Source: Pelagimonas sp.
Lineage (GTDB): Bacteria > Pseudomonadota > Alphaproteobacteria > Rhodobacterales > Rhodobacteraceae
Assembly: GCA_025210345.1 (NCBI GenBank)
Contig: JAOARX010000013.1
Location: 79,135 to 143,134, forward strand
DNA: 64,000 bases
Reading direction: 5' to 3'
Shown here piece after piece: positions 44,958 to 53,753 of the stretch (the first letter of the stretch is position 1; each line of letters opens with the position of its first letter). The notes beneath the pieces are model-generated. The model ran no database searches and was not told where the DNA came from. It worked only from the letters and a program-made list of their open reading frames with translations. The position numbers were made by a program, and so were the translations under genes.

Positions 44958-46178
44958 TTAGTTCTGCACCCGCTGCGCTGTCAGGGCGACCGGAACCACC
45001 ACCTCAAACCCTAGCTGGCCCTCATCCGTCATGGCATCGCCAATGCCGAACAAACGCCGATCAAGGGTCACGTTTCCCTGCATCTTGGCTGTATCCCCAG
45101 AGAGCGTCAGGACAAAGGGCAGGCTGACCGGCACTTCGACATCGCGCAGGCGCAGCGTGCCCTGCGCCTCATACCGATCCCCAAGGGCGTGAATATCCGC
45201 GACAAACACGGCTTGGGGGAATTGGCTGACGGCAAGGTAGTCCGCGCCCTTGGCCTGTTCGGTGACGCTCCCCAAACGCAAGGACCGCGTGTCGACACGC
45301 ACCTCGACCGCACCTTTGATCCCGTCACCGGGGCTGTCCTCAAAGGTGATCTGGGCATGCCATTGGGCAAATTCACCGCTCACCGTTTGACCAAACTGTT
45401 GAACTGACAGGCCAAGCGACCCATCGCGGACCACCCAATTGCCCTGTGCGGCAGCAGGCGCAGGCGTCTGGACGCCACCCAAGGGGATTTTTGAGCTGGG
45501 CGTGGGGGCGGGGGCCTGTGACAGCGTCACGGCAAGCGCGGCGGACCAGATCGCCACTGCAATCCCCTTTGCAACCCATGGGCTTGATGCGGGGTGACCA
45601 GCCTTTTGCGGTAAGGCCGCGATCCCGCGTGTCATCCGCCGCAGCGTGTCATCACGGTCGATCACATGATGCTTCAAGGCCCCGGCGATATGCAGCAGCA
45701 AAGACACGCCCAAAAGCTTGACAAATACCCCGTGCAGCGCCCCGGCGGTCTCGGACAGGCCGAGGTCCTTGGGAACAAACGGCAGGCTCTGCCCAATCCC
45801 CCAGATCGGGGCAAACCCCTGGCTCGCCGCGTGATGGACCCAGCCGGTCAGGGGAACAGCGACCAATGACACATATAGCAACAGGTGCACCACGGATGCT
45901 GCCAGCGTTTCCAGCCGACGCGCAGGATGAAGCGGCTGCGGATGCACCTGGCTCAGGGTCCAGCCGATGCGGACAACCGCCAACCCCAAAACCACAACCC
46001 CAAGGGTTTTATGGGCCGAAAACAACTGCGCCTTCCTTGCCAGCTGCTCTGCGGTGTCAAACGGGGCGTCATGGGCAATTTTACCCAAGGGGAACATTGC
46101 AAGTATGGCGATCGCCATGCTCCAATGCAGCAACCGCGAAAGGCTGCCGTAACGATTGGATGAATTGGTCAGGGGCAT
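44958..46178 (-). CDS. Cytochrome b561-YceI fusion protein
   Basis: 406 residues from ATG 46178. Residues about 8-180 are a diheme cytochrome b561 with four helices and heme His in SRLLHWSMAIA, SAHKTLGVVVLG, VHLLLYVSLVAVPLTGWV and LLHIAGALKHHVID. Another helix leads to a YceI domain (about 220-400; WVVRDGSLGLSVQQFGQTV, LDRRLFGIG). It probably moves electrons between a quinone and a ligand held by the periplasmic YceI part. Confidence 0.9.
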   Translation of the reverse strand: MPLTNSSNRYGSLSRLLHWSMAIAILAMFPLGKIAHDAPFDTAEQLARKAQLFSAHKTLGVVVLGLAVVRIGWTLSQVHPQPLHPARRLETLAASVVHLLLYVSLVAVPLTGWVHHAASQGFAPIWGIGQSLPFVPKDLGLSETAGALHGVFVKLLGVSLLLHIAGALKHHVIDRDDTLRRMTRGIAALPQKAGHPASSPWVAKGIAVAIWSAALAVTLSQAPAPTPSSKIPLGGVQTPAPAAAQGNWVVRDGSLGLSVQQFGQTVSGEFAQWHAQITFEDSPGDGIKGAVEVRVDTRSLRLGSVTEQAKGADYLAVSQFPQAVFVADIHALGDRYEAQGTLRLRDVEVPVSLPFVLTLSGDTAKMQGNVTLDRRLFGIGDAMTDEGQLGFEVVVPVALTAQRVQN

Positions 46179-46560
46179 CTGAATATCCTCGCTGGGGCCC
46201 TGTGGCGCGTGGTCGATGACACCTCTGCTATCAGCTTGCTGCGCGCAGACAATCTTCACCGCCGCACACAAAGGGTGCGCGGAACCGCACCTTGGCGGCA
46301 AACCGGTTCATGAGCACCGCTCAGCCCGCAGGCCCAGCCCACATCCCGCACACATTTGGCCGCACACATCCGACCGAACACATCCGGGGTGGCGCGGCTT
46401 TGTGCAATTTCTTGAGCCGAGCATGGAAAACCAAAGTCTCTGACCCCGGCTTGCCTCTGAAACGGGTCCGGCAGCGGGCAATCCCCTGCAAGACGTTGCG
46501 GAAACGGTCTTGGCGGGGTAAGGGCTTATAAACCAATGAACAGACTTGCGAGGAGTGGCC
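46179..46560. other. Divergent promoter region of b561-YceI and fabD
   Basis: 382 bases with no gene I can support; frames over it are shadows. It should hold the promoters of both flanking genes. GAGGAG stands 6 bases before the fabD ATG. Confidence 0.4.
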
Positions 46561-47508
46561 ATGACCCGTGCATTCATTTTCCCCGGACAGGGGGCTCAGA
46601 TCATCGGGATGGGGCGCGATCTGGCCGAAGCCTACCCGGCGGCCAAAGCGGTGTTCGACGAAGTCGACGACGCGCTGGGTGAAAAGCTCTCTACCCTGAT
46701 CTGGGAAGGCGACATTGCCGATCTGACCCTTACCGCCAATGCCCAGCCCGCGCTGATGGCCACATCCATTGCCGCGATGCGTGCGCTTGAGGCCGAAGGT
46801 CTCAAGATTACCGACGCGGCCTATGTTGCGGGGCATTCGCTGGGGGAATATTCCGCCCTGACCGCGGCTGGCGCCCTGAGCGTTGCGGATGCCGCCCGTT
46901 TGTTGCGCGCCCGCGGCGAGGCCATGCAGGCGGCTGTTCCCGTCGGTGAGGGTGCTATGGCCGCGATCCTCGGGCTGGATCTGGCCACCGTGCGCGGCAT
47001 CGCCAAAGAGGCCGCGACCAAAACCGAAGTCTGCGCCGCCGCGAATGACAACGATCCGGCGCAGGTGGTGATCTCGGGCTCAAAGGCTGCGGTGGAACGC
47101 GCGGTCGGCCTGGCCAAAGAAGCGGGCGCCAAACGCGCCCTGCTGCTGCCGGTCAGCGCCCCGTTCCACTGCGCCCTGATGGAACCCGCCGCCGCCGCCA
47201 TGGCAGAGGCGCTGAGCCATGTGGACATCAACATGCCCACCGTCCCGCTTGTGGCCAATGTGATCGCGGAACCCGTCAAGGACAGCGCGACCATCCGTTC
47301 GCTCTTGGTGGATCAGGTCTGTGGCTCGGTCCGCTGGCGTGAATCCGTGGAATGGATGGTCAGCCACGGCGAGGTCACTGAATTCTGGGAAATCGGCGCG
47401 GGCAAAGCCCTGTCCGGCATGGTGCGCCGCATCCACAAACCCGCCGGGGTGCACAACATAGGCGCAGCCGCGGACGTGACATCCGCGATCGAAGCGCTCA
47501 ACGGGTAA
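46561..47508 (+). CDS. fabD: Malonyl-CoA-ACP transacylase
   Basis: 315 residues. It shows FPGQGAQIIGMG at the start, the active Ser in AGHSLGEYSAL and late His in APFHCALM. It loads malonyl groups onto acyl carrier protein for fatty acid synthesis. First of fabD-fabG-acpP, with the next gene 88 bases on. Confidence 0.97.
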   Translation: MTRAFIFPGQGAQIIGMGRDLAEAYPAAKAVFDEVDDALGEKLSTLIWEGDIADLTLTANAQPALMATSIAAMRALEAEGLKITDAAYVAGHSLGEYSALTAAGALSVADAARLLRARGEAMQAAVPVGEGAMAAILGLDLATVRGIAKEAATKTEVCAAANDNDPAQVVISGSKAAVERAVGLAKEAGAKRALLLPVSAPFHCALMEPAAAAMAEALSHVDINMPTVPLVANVIAEPVKDSATIRSLLVDQVCGSVRWRESVEWMVSHGEVTEFWEIGAGKALSGMVRRIHKPAGVHNIGAAADVTSAIEALNG

Positions 47509-47596
47509 GCCTTGGCACATGCGGCCGGAGCATTCTCCGGGCCGCGGGACTTTCGCCGGGAAGCTGGCACAGACATAGGACATACGGAGAGAGATC

Positions 47597-48334
47597 ATGT
47601 TTGATCTGACGGGAAAAAGCGCGCTGATCACCGGCGCATCGGGTGGCATCGGCGGCGCAATCGCCAAGGCCTTGCACGGGGCAGGGGCCAATGTGGGCCT
47701 GTCCGGTACGCGGGTCGAACCGCTTGAGGCCCTGGCCGCGGAACTGGGGGAGCGGGCCTTTGTTCTGCCGTGCAACCTGTCCGACGCCGAGGCGGTGACC
47801 GCATTGCCAAAACAGGCGGCCGAAGCCATGGGCAGCGTTGATATTCTGGTCAACAACGCCGGTATCACCCGCGACAACATCTTCATGCGCATGTCCGAAG
47901 ACGAATGGAACAGCGTGCTTGAGGTCAACCTGACTTCGACGTTCCGCCTGTGCAAAGGCGTGCTGCGCGGCATGATGAAGTCCCGCTGGGGCCGCATCGT
48001 CAATATCAGCTCGGTTGTGGGCGCGACCGGGAATCCCGGCCAGGGCAACTATGCCGCCGCCAAGGCGGGCATGGTCGGCATGTCGAAATCCCTGGCCTAC
48101 GAAGTCGCCAGCCGGGGCGTGACCGTCAACGCCGTCGCCCCCGGTTTCATCGAGACCGCGATGACCGACAAGCTGAACGACGACCAGAAAGGCGCGATTC
48201 TGGGCCAGATCCCCGCCGGTCGGATGGGCAGCTCGGATGAAATCGCCGCGGCGGTTTTGTACCTGTCCAGCGCCGAGGCATCTTACGTTACGGGAACCAC
48301 TTTGCACGTAAACGGCGGCATGGCGATGCTGTAA
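47597..48334 (+). CDS. fabG: 3-oxoacyl-ACP reductase
   Basis: 245 residues, classic short-chain dehydrogenase. It shows the NADPH loop TGASGGIGGAIA, NNAG, Ser in NISSVVGATGN and YAAAKAGM with Tyr and Lys. It reduces 3-oxoacyl-ACP. Second gene of the fab cluster. Confidence 0.97.
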   Translation: MFDLTGKSALITGASGGIGGAIAKALHGAGANVGLSGTRVEPLEALAAELGERAFVLPCNLSDAEAVTALPKQAAEAMGSVDILVNNAGITRDNIFMRMSEDEWNSVLEVNLTSTFRLCKGVLRGMMKSRWGRIVNISSVVGATGNPGQGNYAAAKAGMVGMSKSLAYEVASRGVTVNAVAPGFIETAMTDKLNDDQKGAILGQIPAGRMGSSDEIAAAVLYLSSAEASYVTGTTLHVNGGMAML

Positions 48335-48546
48335 CCCACACCGGCGGGCGGAATTCCGTTTGCCATTGTCTGCGCCTGTGTTATAGGCGCCCTTGATTTG
48401 GCCGCGCAGCCCCTATAGGTGCATAGCAGGCCTTCCCGGTTGATCTTTTTGATGCCGGGGGAACCGCCCGATCCAGGGCAAGTTGAGCCTCCGCCTCGGG
48501 CGACGGCAAATGGGGACCAGATGGTCCGAAACAGTGAGGAAGAACT

Positions 48547-48780
48547 ATGAGCGACATCGCAGATCGCGTGAAGAAGATTGTGGTCGAGCACCTGAACGTG
48601 GAAGAAGACAAGGTCACCGAGACCGCTTCTTTCATCGACGATCTGGGCGCAGACAGCCTCGACACCGTTGAGCTGGTCATGGCTTTCGAAGAAGAGTTCG
48701 GCATCGAGATCCCGGACGACGCTGCCGAGACCATCCAAACCTTTGGCGACGCGGTGAAGTTCATCACCGAAGCTCAGTAA
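48547..48780 (+). CDS. acpP: Acyl carrier protein
   Basis: 77 residues, acidic and helical. The phosphopantetheine Ser is in [19 protein letters not shown] lies before ATG. The 212-base gap from fabG probably has its own promoter, as ACP is needed in large amounts. fabF, often next, is not here; a MATE gene follows. Confidence 0.97.
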   Translation: MSDIADRVKKIVVEHLNVEEDKVTETASFIDDLGADSLDTVELVMAFEEEFGIEIPDDAAETIQTFGDAVKFITEAQ

Positions 48781-48835
48781 GAGCAAAGCCCCGGGCAACC
48801 GGGCTGACCGTTTCAGGTTACGAGAATTCGAATGC

Positions 48836-48858
48836 GGCGCCCTTGTGGCGCCGTTTTT
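48836..48858 (+). terminator. Terminator after acpP
   Basis: A stem GGCGCC / GGCGCC with a 5-base loop, then GTTTTTC, 56 bases after the stop. Confidence 0.75.
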
Positions 48859-48899
48859 CGTGTGCAGATACTAAAGGTCACAGGCGAGGCGGGGACATT

Positions 48900-50297
48900 A
48901 TGGAACAGGCGAAATTTCTTCAGGGCAACCTGATGCGGCATGTCACCGTCATGTCATTGACGGCGACGGTTGGGTTGATGGCGGTCTTCGTGGTCGATTT
49001 CGTCGACATGATCTTTATCTCGATGCTGGGCAAGGACGAGCTTGCGGCGGCAATCGGATATGCTGGCGCGATCTTGTTTTTCACCACCTCGTTCAACATC
49101 GGTGTTGCGATTGCGGCGGGGGCTTTGGTGGCGCGGGCGCTGGGGGGCGGGGACGACGCGCAGGCGCGCAGCAAGGCCTCGAATGCCTTGGCCGCGGGGG
49201 TCCTGTTTTCAAGCCTGTTCGCGCTGGTCGTCTGGTTCAACCTGGAGGGGCTTGTGGCCCTGGTCGGTGCCTCGGGCAAGACGCAGGATCTGGCGGTGTC
49301 CTATCTGGCGATCATCGTGCCGACCTTGCCTTTGCTGATGCTGGGCATGGCGGGGGGCGCCATCCTGCGTGCCCACGGAGATGCCCGCCGGGCCATGATG
49401 GCCACGGTTTGGGGCGGGGTGGTGAACGCGGTTCTGGACCCGATCCTGATCTTTGGGCTGGACCTTGAACTGACCGGGGCTGCGCTTGCTAGCGCGGCGT
49501 CACGCGTGGCGATGGCCGGATTTGCCGTGATCCCGCTCCTGCGCCACTACGGAGGGTTGATTCTGCCCGGTCTCAAACCCTTACTTGTTGATCTGCGGCC
49601 GATTATGGCGATCGCCTTGCCCGCCATTTTGACCCAATTGGCCACGCCGGTGGGGCAGGCCTTTGTCACGCGCCAGATGGCCGCCTTTGGCGAAGAGGCG
49701 GTGGCGGGCATGGCCGTGGTCGGACGTCTGATCCCCATGGCCTTTGCGACGATCTTTGCGCTGTCCGGGGCGGTGGGACCGATTTTTGGCCAGAACTACG
49801 GCGCGGGCCGGTTTGACCGCGTGCGCGAAAGCCTGAGGGCCGCGCTGATCTTTACGGCGGTGGTGGTTGGACTGGCCAGTCTGGCCCTGTTCTTGCTGCG
49901 CGATCCCATCGTGGCCTTGTTCAATGCTCAGGGCGTGGCGGTTGTGCTGATCTACCTGTTCTGCGGGCCCCTGGCGCTGATGTGGTTTTTCAACGGCGCG
50001 CTGTTCGTGGCCAACGCGGCCTTTAACAACCTGGGAAAGCCGTTCTACTCGACCTGGTTGAACTGGGGGCGTCACACGCTGGGAACGATTCCCTTTGTCT
50101 GGCTGGGCGCGCAATGGTTCGGTGCCGCCGGGGCGCTGGCGGGGCAGGCGGTTGGCGGGGTCGTTTTTGGCCTTGCGGCAATGGTGTTGGCATCGCGCCT
50201 GATCTCACAGGCCGAGGCCTGCGGCGATGCGCCGGTAAAACCGGGCCTGTTCCAACGTCAGGCCCGGCAGGTCAGCCTGTTCTTCCACCGCCGCTAG
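48900..50297 (+). CDS. MATE-family efflux transporter
   Basis: 465 residues from ATG 48900, about 12 membrane helices in two related halves. Opening pattern VDFVDMIFISMLGKDELAAA and the second-half QNYGAGRFDRVRESL are typical. It exports drugs or metabolites using a sodium or proton gradient. Substrate unknown. Its stop overlaps the stop of the convergent EamA gene by 4 bases. Confidence 0.9.
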   Translation: MEQAKFLQGNLMRHVTVMSLTATVGLMAVFVVDFVDMIFISMLGKDELAAAIGYAGAILFFTTSFNIGVAIAAGALVARALGGGDDAQARSKASNALAAGVLFSSLFALVVWFNLEGLVALVGASGKTQDLAVSYLAIIVPTLPLLMLGMAGGAILRAHGDARRAMMATVWGGVVNAVLDPILIFGLDLELTGAALASAASRVAMAGFAVIPLLRHYGGLILPGLKPLLVDLRPIMAIALPAILTQLATPVGQAFVTRQMAAFGEEAVAGMAVVGRLIPMAFATIFALSGAVGPIFGQNYGAGRFDRVRESLRAALIFTAVVVGLASLALFLLRDPIVALFNAQGVAVVLIYLFCGPLALMWFFNGALFVANAAFNNLGKPFYSTWLNWGRHTLGTIPFVWLGAQWFGAAGALAGQAVGGVVFGLAAMVLASRLISQAEACGDAPVKPGLFQRQARQVSLFFHRR

Positions 50298-51214
50298 GCG
50301 GGTAGAGGCCGATCTTTGGGCCGATTTTTTGAAGGGGCGTTGCGGCTTTCCGACTGCAACAGATAGAGCGACGCCCCGACAATCAACGCGGCCCCAATCC
50401 AAAGCATGCCCGGCGGACCCCAGCCAAATACCAAAAAGCCCAACCCCACGTTGAAGGGTAGTTTGACGTGGTCAAACGGCTGAAGATAGGCCGCATCCGC
50501 CGTGCTATAGGCCGCGGCGATTGCGTGTTGCGCAAGTGCTGTCAGCAGCCCTGCAGCAACGATCACCCAGACCGACACAGACAGGTCCAGCATCACCCCA
50601 TCGCCAAGCGCCAGAACCGCGTTGGCCGGTGTCAGCAGCAGCAACAGGTAAAAGGTCAGCGTGTCCGAGCTTTCGGTGGTGGTCAGATGTTTGGTCGCCA
50701 ATGAGGTCATCGCCCAGAACAGGGCCGCGCCCACTGGGAACAAAGCAAAAAGTGAAAACGCATCCGACCAGGGCGCAAGGATCAACATCCCCCCACCGAT
50801 GCCAAGAACCACCGCGATCCAACGCGCGGGCGTCACCGGTTCGCGCAGAAACAGCCAAGCCCCCAGCGTGACGAAAAACGGCGACAACATGATCAGCGCG
50901 ATGGCCTGCCAGATCGGCACATGGGCCAGGCCATAGACCCACAGCTGCACGCCGATCACGGCGCAGGCGACCCGCAGCAGATGCATGGGCAACCGGCCGG
51001 TCACGGCCGCTCCGCGCCCCTGGCGCATCAGCCACGGCAGCGCAAGGATAAGGGCCAGCAGATATTGCCAGAACGCGAACCGGGCCGGCGGAATGCCATA
51101 GGTCATTGTGCCGTATTGGATCAGCGTGTTGACCACCGCGAACAACAAGCCCGCCGTGACCATCAAGACCGCCCCCTTGACCGGGGCGCCGAGTGAATTG
51201 AAAAACCGAGTCAT
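50294..51214 (-). CDS. ribN: EamA/DMT-family transporter, probable riboflavin importer RibN
   Basis: 306 residues from ATG 51214 with ten helices in two EamA repeats. The family alone would not give a substrate. The FMN riboswitch directly upstream on the same strand does: riboflavin transporters of the RibN group in Rhizobiales and Rhodobacterales are EamA proteins under this switch. It is inferred to bring in riboflavin when FMN is low. No rib biosynthesis genes are adjacent. Confidence 0.8.
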   Translation of the reverse strand: MTRFFNSLGAPVKGAVLMVTAGLLFAVVNTLIQYGTMTYGIPPARFAFWQYLLALILALPWLMRQGRGAAVTGRLPMHLLRVACAVIGVQLWVYGLAHVPIWQAIALIMLSPFFVTLGAWLFLREPVTPARWIAVVLGIGGGMLILAPWSDAFSLFALFPVGAALFWAMTSLATKHLTTTESSDTLTFYLLLLLTPANAVLALGDGVMLDLSVSVWVIVAAGLLTALAQHAIAAAYSTADAAYLQPFDHVKLPFNVGLGFLVFGWGPPGMLWIGAALIVGASLYLLQSESRNAPSKNRPKDRPLPA

Positions 51215-51293
51215 GCCGTATGTCCTTTCCTTGACGTGCACAACTCAAGGCAGACAGGACAAGACGCATGGCGCCCAGTGGGCCATCCGCTTT

Positions 51294-51441
51294 CCCATTC
51301 TCTTTCATCCGGACTGTGACCGTCGGCTCTGGAGTTGCACCAGATCTGCTGACCCTTTGTCCGGCGAACCGGGACAAAGGCGCTCGCGGGCTTGCAGACA
51401 GGCTGCTTACCGCCGGTGGGGAATTTCACCCCGCCCTGAGA
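51294..51441 (-). ncRNA. FMN riboswitch (RFN element)
   Basis: On the minus strand the element begins AGGGCGGGGTGAAATTCCCC, then ACCGGCGGTAAGC, AGCCCGCGAGCG, GGTCAGCAGATCTGGTG, ACTCCAGAGCCGACGGTCA and CAGTCCGGATGAAAGAGAA: every conserved RFN block in order. About 80 bases separate it from the EamA gene start; they contain GGCCC-ACT-GGGC, a possible expression-platform stem. Confidence 0.95.
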
Positions 51442-51491
51442 ACAGGGTTTGGATCACCCGAGCGGGAAAAGGAGTCAATATGTGCCCCATG

Positions 51492-51518
51492 AAAAAGACG
51501 CCCGAAGGCGCCTTTTTC
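51492..51518 (-). terminator. Terminator between iron-binding protein gene and riboswitch
   Basis: On the minus strand, GGCGCC-TTCG-GGCGTC is followed by TTTTT, with an A-run before, so it can work both ways. It stops read-through from the iron-binding gene into the riboswitch unit. Confidence 0.75.
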
Positions 51519-51781
51519 ATCCCGAGAGGGTGTGTCGCAAGGAGGGCAAGCCCGGCGGGGGAGGCCCGCTTGGGTGGGGTGCTTAGGGACACCCGAACCA
51601 CTGCCCGCGCCATTTGGCGGGAACCAAACACGGCGCTTTCGCGAAAGGTGGACAGCGGGAGACCCTCCGGAAGGGACGGAAAGCCCCCGCTGATCCGGTG
51701 CCCGCCCCAGGGTGCGCGTTAGGGCCGGGCGTTCGGGGTGCGTAAGCGGCCAATGACCGCGCTGCGTAGCCCAATCTGCAA
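51519..51781. other. Intergenic stretch without a supported gene
   Basis: 263 bases between the terminator and the iron-binding protein gene stop; the frames across it are GC-driven and lack starts with an RBS. Nothing else is seen. Confidence 0.4.
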
Positions 51782-52798
51782 TCAACCGTCGAAATCGACC
51801 TCTTCGACCAGCTTGAGCGCCGCAGCGCGGCTGCCGGCCAGTTCCATCAGGTTCAGGTTGTCGACGGTAAAGCTGCCCCAACTCTTGACCACATCGTTGG
51901 CTTCGGTGCCGGGTGCGATCGGGTATTCAAAGTTGGCGTCAGCATAGATTTTCTGCGCTTCGGGAGAGGTCAGGAACTCCATCATCTTCAGCGCGTTGTC
52001 TTTGTTCGGGGCCGATTTGGTCATCGCCACGCCCGAGATATTCACGTGGGTGCCACCGTTTTCAAAGGTCGGGAACAGAACGTTAACCGAATCCGCCCAG
52101 GCCTTTTGTTCGTCGTCTTTCAGCATTTTCCCCATGTAATAGGTGTTGCCCAGGCTGATGTCGCATTCCCCGGCCCAGATGGCCTTGACCTGTGCGCGGT
52201 CGTTGCCCTGCGGTTTGCGCGCGAGATTGGCTTTGACACCTTCCAGCCAGGTCTTGGCGGTCTCTTCGCCGTGGTGCTCAATCATCGCGGCAACCAGGGC
52301 AAGCGTGTAAACATGCGTGCCCGAGCGCGTGCAGATGCGGCCCTTCCACTTTGGGTCTGCCAGATCTTCGTAGGTCGTCACCTCCCCTTCGGGGACACGG
52401 TCTTTGGAGGCATAGACGATCCGCGCACGGGTGGTCAGACCCCACCAGTTGCCCGCCGGGTCATGATACAGGTCGGGCACATTGGCCTTGAGCGTATCGC
52501 TTTCGACAGGCTGGGTGACGCCAGCGTCGACCGCAGAGGCCAGACGCGAAATATCGACGGTCAGGATCAAATCCGCAGGCGAACGCGCGGCCTCGGCCTT
52601 GAGCCGTTCAACAAGCCCCTTTTTCAGGTAGGCAACATTGACCTTAATGCCGGTTTCTTCCGTGAAGGCATCTGTCAGGGGGGCGATCAGTTCGGGCTGG
52701 CGATAGGAATACACGTTCACCTCTTGGGCAAACGCAGCGCTGGCGAAAATCGGAGCCGCGACAGAAAACGCGGTCAAGGCGGTGGTCAGGCGGAGCAT
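51782..52798 (-). CDS. Ferric iron ABC transporter substrate-binding protein (FbpA/FutA-like)
   Basis: 338 residues. A signal peptide ends FAQ or AFA before EVNVYSYRQPELIAPL. The bacterial transferrin fold is seen with DLILTVDISRLA and the iron-binding tyrosines in ISLGNTYYMGKM. It captures Fe3+ in the periplasm. Permease and ATPase genes are not adjacent. An iron-box-like palindrome lies 40 bases upstream. A terminator follows after about 260 bases. Confidence 0.9.
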   Translation of the reverse strand: MLRLTTALTAFSVAAPIFASAAFAQEVNVYSYRQPELIAPLTDAFTEETGIKVNVAYLKKGLVERLKAEAARSPADLILTVDISRLASAVDAGVTQPVESDTLKANVPDLYHDPAGNWWGLTTRARIVYASKDRVPEGEVTTYEDLADPKWKGRICTRSGTHVYTLALVAAMIEHHGEETAKTWLEGVKANLARKPQGNDRAQVKAIWAGECDISLGNTYYMGKMLKDDEQKAWADSVNVLFPTFENGGTHVNISGVAMTKSAPNKDNALKMMEFLTSPEAQKIYADANFEYPIAPGTEANDVVKSWGSFTVDNLNLMELAGSRAAALKLVEEVDFDG

Positions 52799-52837
52799 GT
52801 CAAATCCTTCGGCTTGCGGTGCTGCGCCCCTTAAATC

Positions 52838-52852
52838 TGACTAATTTGATCA
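52838..52852. promoter_or_regulatory. Iron-responsive box upstream of the iron-binding protein gene
   Basis: TGA-CTAATTTGA-TCA fits the TGA-N9-TCA pattern of RirA/Iron-Rhodo boxes. It is in the short gap before the iron-binding gene. The pattern is short, so chance is possible. Confidence 0.5.
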
Positions 52853-52880
52853 GGTCAATGGCCGAGTTGCGAATTCCCCG

Positions 52881-53690
52881 TCAATCCGGCGTTTTCTCGC
52901 GCAGTTTTGCATCGTCCCAGAGGGCGTCCATTTCTTCGAGCGTCGAGTCCTCAGGCTTGCGGCCCATTTGTTCCAATGATGCCTCGATATGGGCGAAGCG
53001 GCGGGTGAATTTGCCGTTGGCGGCGCGCAGGGCGGCCTCTGGATCAATGTCGAGATGCCGGGCAAGATTGGCCATGACAAACAGGAGATCGCCGAATTCT
53101 TCGAATTGGTGATCGGGGTCCTTGGCGTCGCGCAGCTCTTGCATTTCTTCGGCGATCTTATCGAGAACCTGATCGGTTTCCGGCCAGTCAAAACCAACCC
53201 GCGCGGCGCGTTTTTGCAATTTGACCGCGCGCAACAGCGCCGGAAGACCCAGCGCCACACCATCCAGCACCCCCTTTTGCGCCTTAGCTGCGCGTTCGGA
53301 GGCCTTGATCTTTTCCCAATCCACGGTCTGTTGGTCAGCGGTTTTATCGCGGCTTTCGTCGCCAAAGACATGCGGGTGACGGGCGACCATTTTGTCGGAC
53401 ATGGTGTCCGCGACCTCATCAAAGGTGAACAGCCCACGTTCCGTCGCCATCTGCGCATGAAAGACGGATTGGAACAACAGATCCCCCAGCTCCCCCTTGA
53501 GCTCGTCCCAGGATTCGCGCGCGATGGCATCTGCAACCTCATAGGCCTCTTCGATGGTATAGGGGGCGATGGTGGCAAAATCCTGTTCGATGTCCCAGGG
53601 ACATCCGCCATCGGGATCGCGCAGACGTCGCATGATTTCCAACAGGCGCGGCATGCCGCCCTTTGGATTGTGGATCAGATCATCACGCAT
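52881..53690 (-). CDS. mazG: Nucleoside triphosphate pyrophosphohydrolase
   Basis: 269 residues from ATG 53690 (starts at 53726 or 53738 would add 12-16 residues). Two MazG domains: the first has GGCPWDIEQDFATIAPYTIEE and EAYEVADAI with metal-binding acids, the second FEEFGDLLFVMANLARHLDI. It hydrolyses NTPs to NMP and pyrophosphate, cleaning abnormal nucleotides. Divergent from the M20 hydrolase gene. Confidence 0.92.
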   Translation of the reverse strand: MRDDLIHNPKGGMPRLLEIMRRLRDPDGGCPWDIEQDFATIAPYTIEEAYEVADAIARESWDELKGELGDLLFQSVFHAQMATERGLFTFDEVADTMSDKMVARHPHVFGDESRDKTADQQTVDWEKIKASERAAKAQKGVLDGVALGLPALLRAVKLQKRAARVGFDWPETDQVLDKIAEEMQELRDAKDPDHQFEEFGDLLFVMANLARHLDIDPEAALRAANGKFTRRFAHIEASLEQMGRKPEDSTLEEMDALWDDAKLREKTPD

Positions 53691-53753
53691 TGCAGCCCCC
53701 GCAGTTCTGGTGTCTTGTGCAGGCATGAAACATCCCAATCAAGGAGTCCAGAG

